Position numbers and translations under genes: made by a program. Shown here one piece after another: positions 63,800 to 64,000 of a stretch of DNA of 64,000 bases (positions within the stretch are counted from its first letter, which is position 1; each line of letters opens with the position of its first letter). The notes beneath the pieces are model-generated. The model saw nothing but the letters and a program-made list of their open reading frames with translations, was not told where the DNA came from and searched no databases. The stretch is from Pegea sp. RAD2-039 (lineage: Eukaryota; Chordata; Thaliacea; Salpida; Salpidae): positions 248,001-312,000 of the forward strand of contig JAQGEQ010000162.1 of NCBI GenBank assembly GCA_034620365.1. The letters are read 5' to 3'.

Positions 63800-64000
63800 A
63801 TATGTTGTGCCTGAAATAAACGAGTGCTTACAAGATTTTGTCGCAATCGAAGCAGCGTTTTCGGGTTGATGAAACATACGATGTTCATGACATCAGCAAT
63901 TAAAAAAAAGCTTAGAGAAGAGTTTTACATCAACAATGTACTGGGACTAGAAGAAACACTAATGGTATCACTAGTGGAGAGTGCTAGAGCTTGTTGTAGA
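63800..64000 (+). pseudogene. module T plus-strand ORF, unit VI, cut by window end
   Basis: Near-identical to the unit II version, including the shorter T run that splits the frame; continues past the window. Confidence 0.3.

Overview
The window is animal-type nuclear DNA: very A+T-rich by eye, with short exons, GT-AG introns, pyrimidine-tract acceptors, Alu-domain (7SL-like) RNA sequences, and a gene for a cAMP-dependent protein kinase inhibitor (PKI), a family known from metazoans. No bacterial operon, Shine-Dalgarno pattern or long prokaryotic ORF is present. I cannot name the species. The two recognisable protein families (PKI and a Polycomb RING-finger, PCGF, protein) are divergent, which suggests a fast-evolving invertebrate.

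Almost the whole window is an array of large, diverged tandem and segmental duplications. Approximate layout: unit I (1-12.2 kb, PCGF type), tail module Z1 (12.2-16.64 kb), unit II (16.64-31.36 kb, PCGF type), unit III (31.36-41.28 kb, PKI type), unit IV (41.28-53.56 kb, PCGF type), unit V (53.56-59.95 kb, PKI type), tail module Z2 (59.95-63.24 kb) and the start of a further unit VI (63.24-64 kb). Each complete unit begins with the same approximately 2.1 kb T+A module. The order II-III-IV-V is PCGF/PKI/PCGF/PKI, so a two-unit block of 22-25 kb has itself been duplicated. Module Z, with the T module after it, occurs after both unit I and unit V.

PCGF-type units carry, on the minus strand, a multi-exon RING + RAWUL gene present in three damaged copies. 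They also carry a plus-strand acidic ORF pair, a short 5' Alu-domain RNA-like sequence and a small ATGGCG-start ORF. PKI-type units carry an apparently intact three-exon PKI gene (two copies), a perfect palindromic CRE 0.23 kb downstream, and a conserved 40-codon ORF starting ATGGCCGCG. A third module (K, in units II and III, truncated in IV) carries a 275-280 nt 7SL-like RNA on the minus strand and a two-exon minus-strand ORF. The T, A, R, P and Q modules, found many times, contain minus-strand exon-like segments of unrecognised genes. Several keep a reading frame across copies and others have stops, so the array mixes live and decaying genes.

Coordinates for the PKI exons, PCGF exons and CRE sites were worked out base by base. 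Module boundaries are approximate, read by eye from where copies stop matching. Most unknown exons are inferences from frame conservation and splice signals and need transcript evidence.
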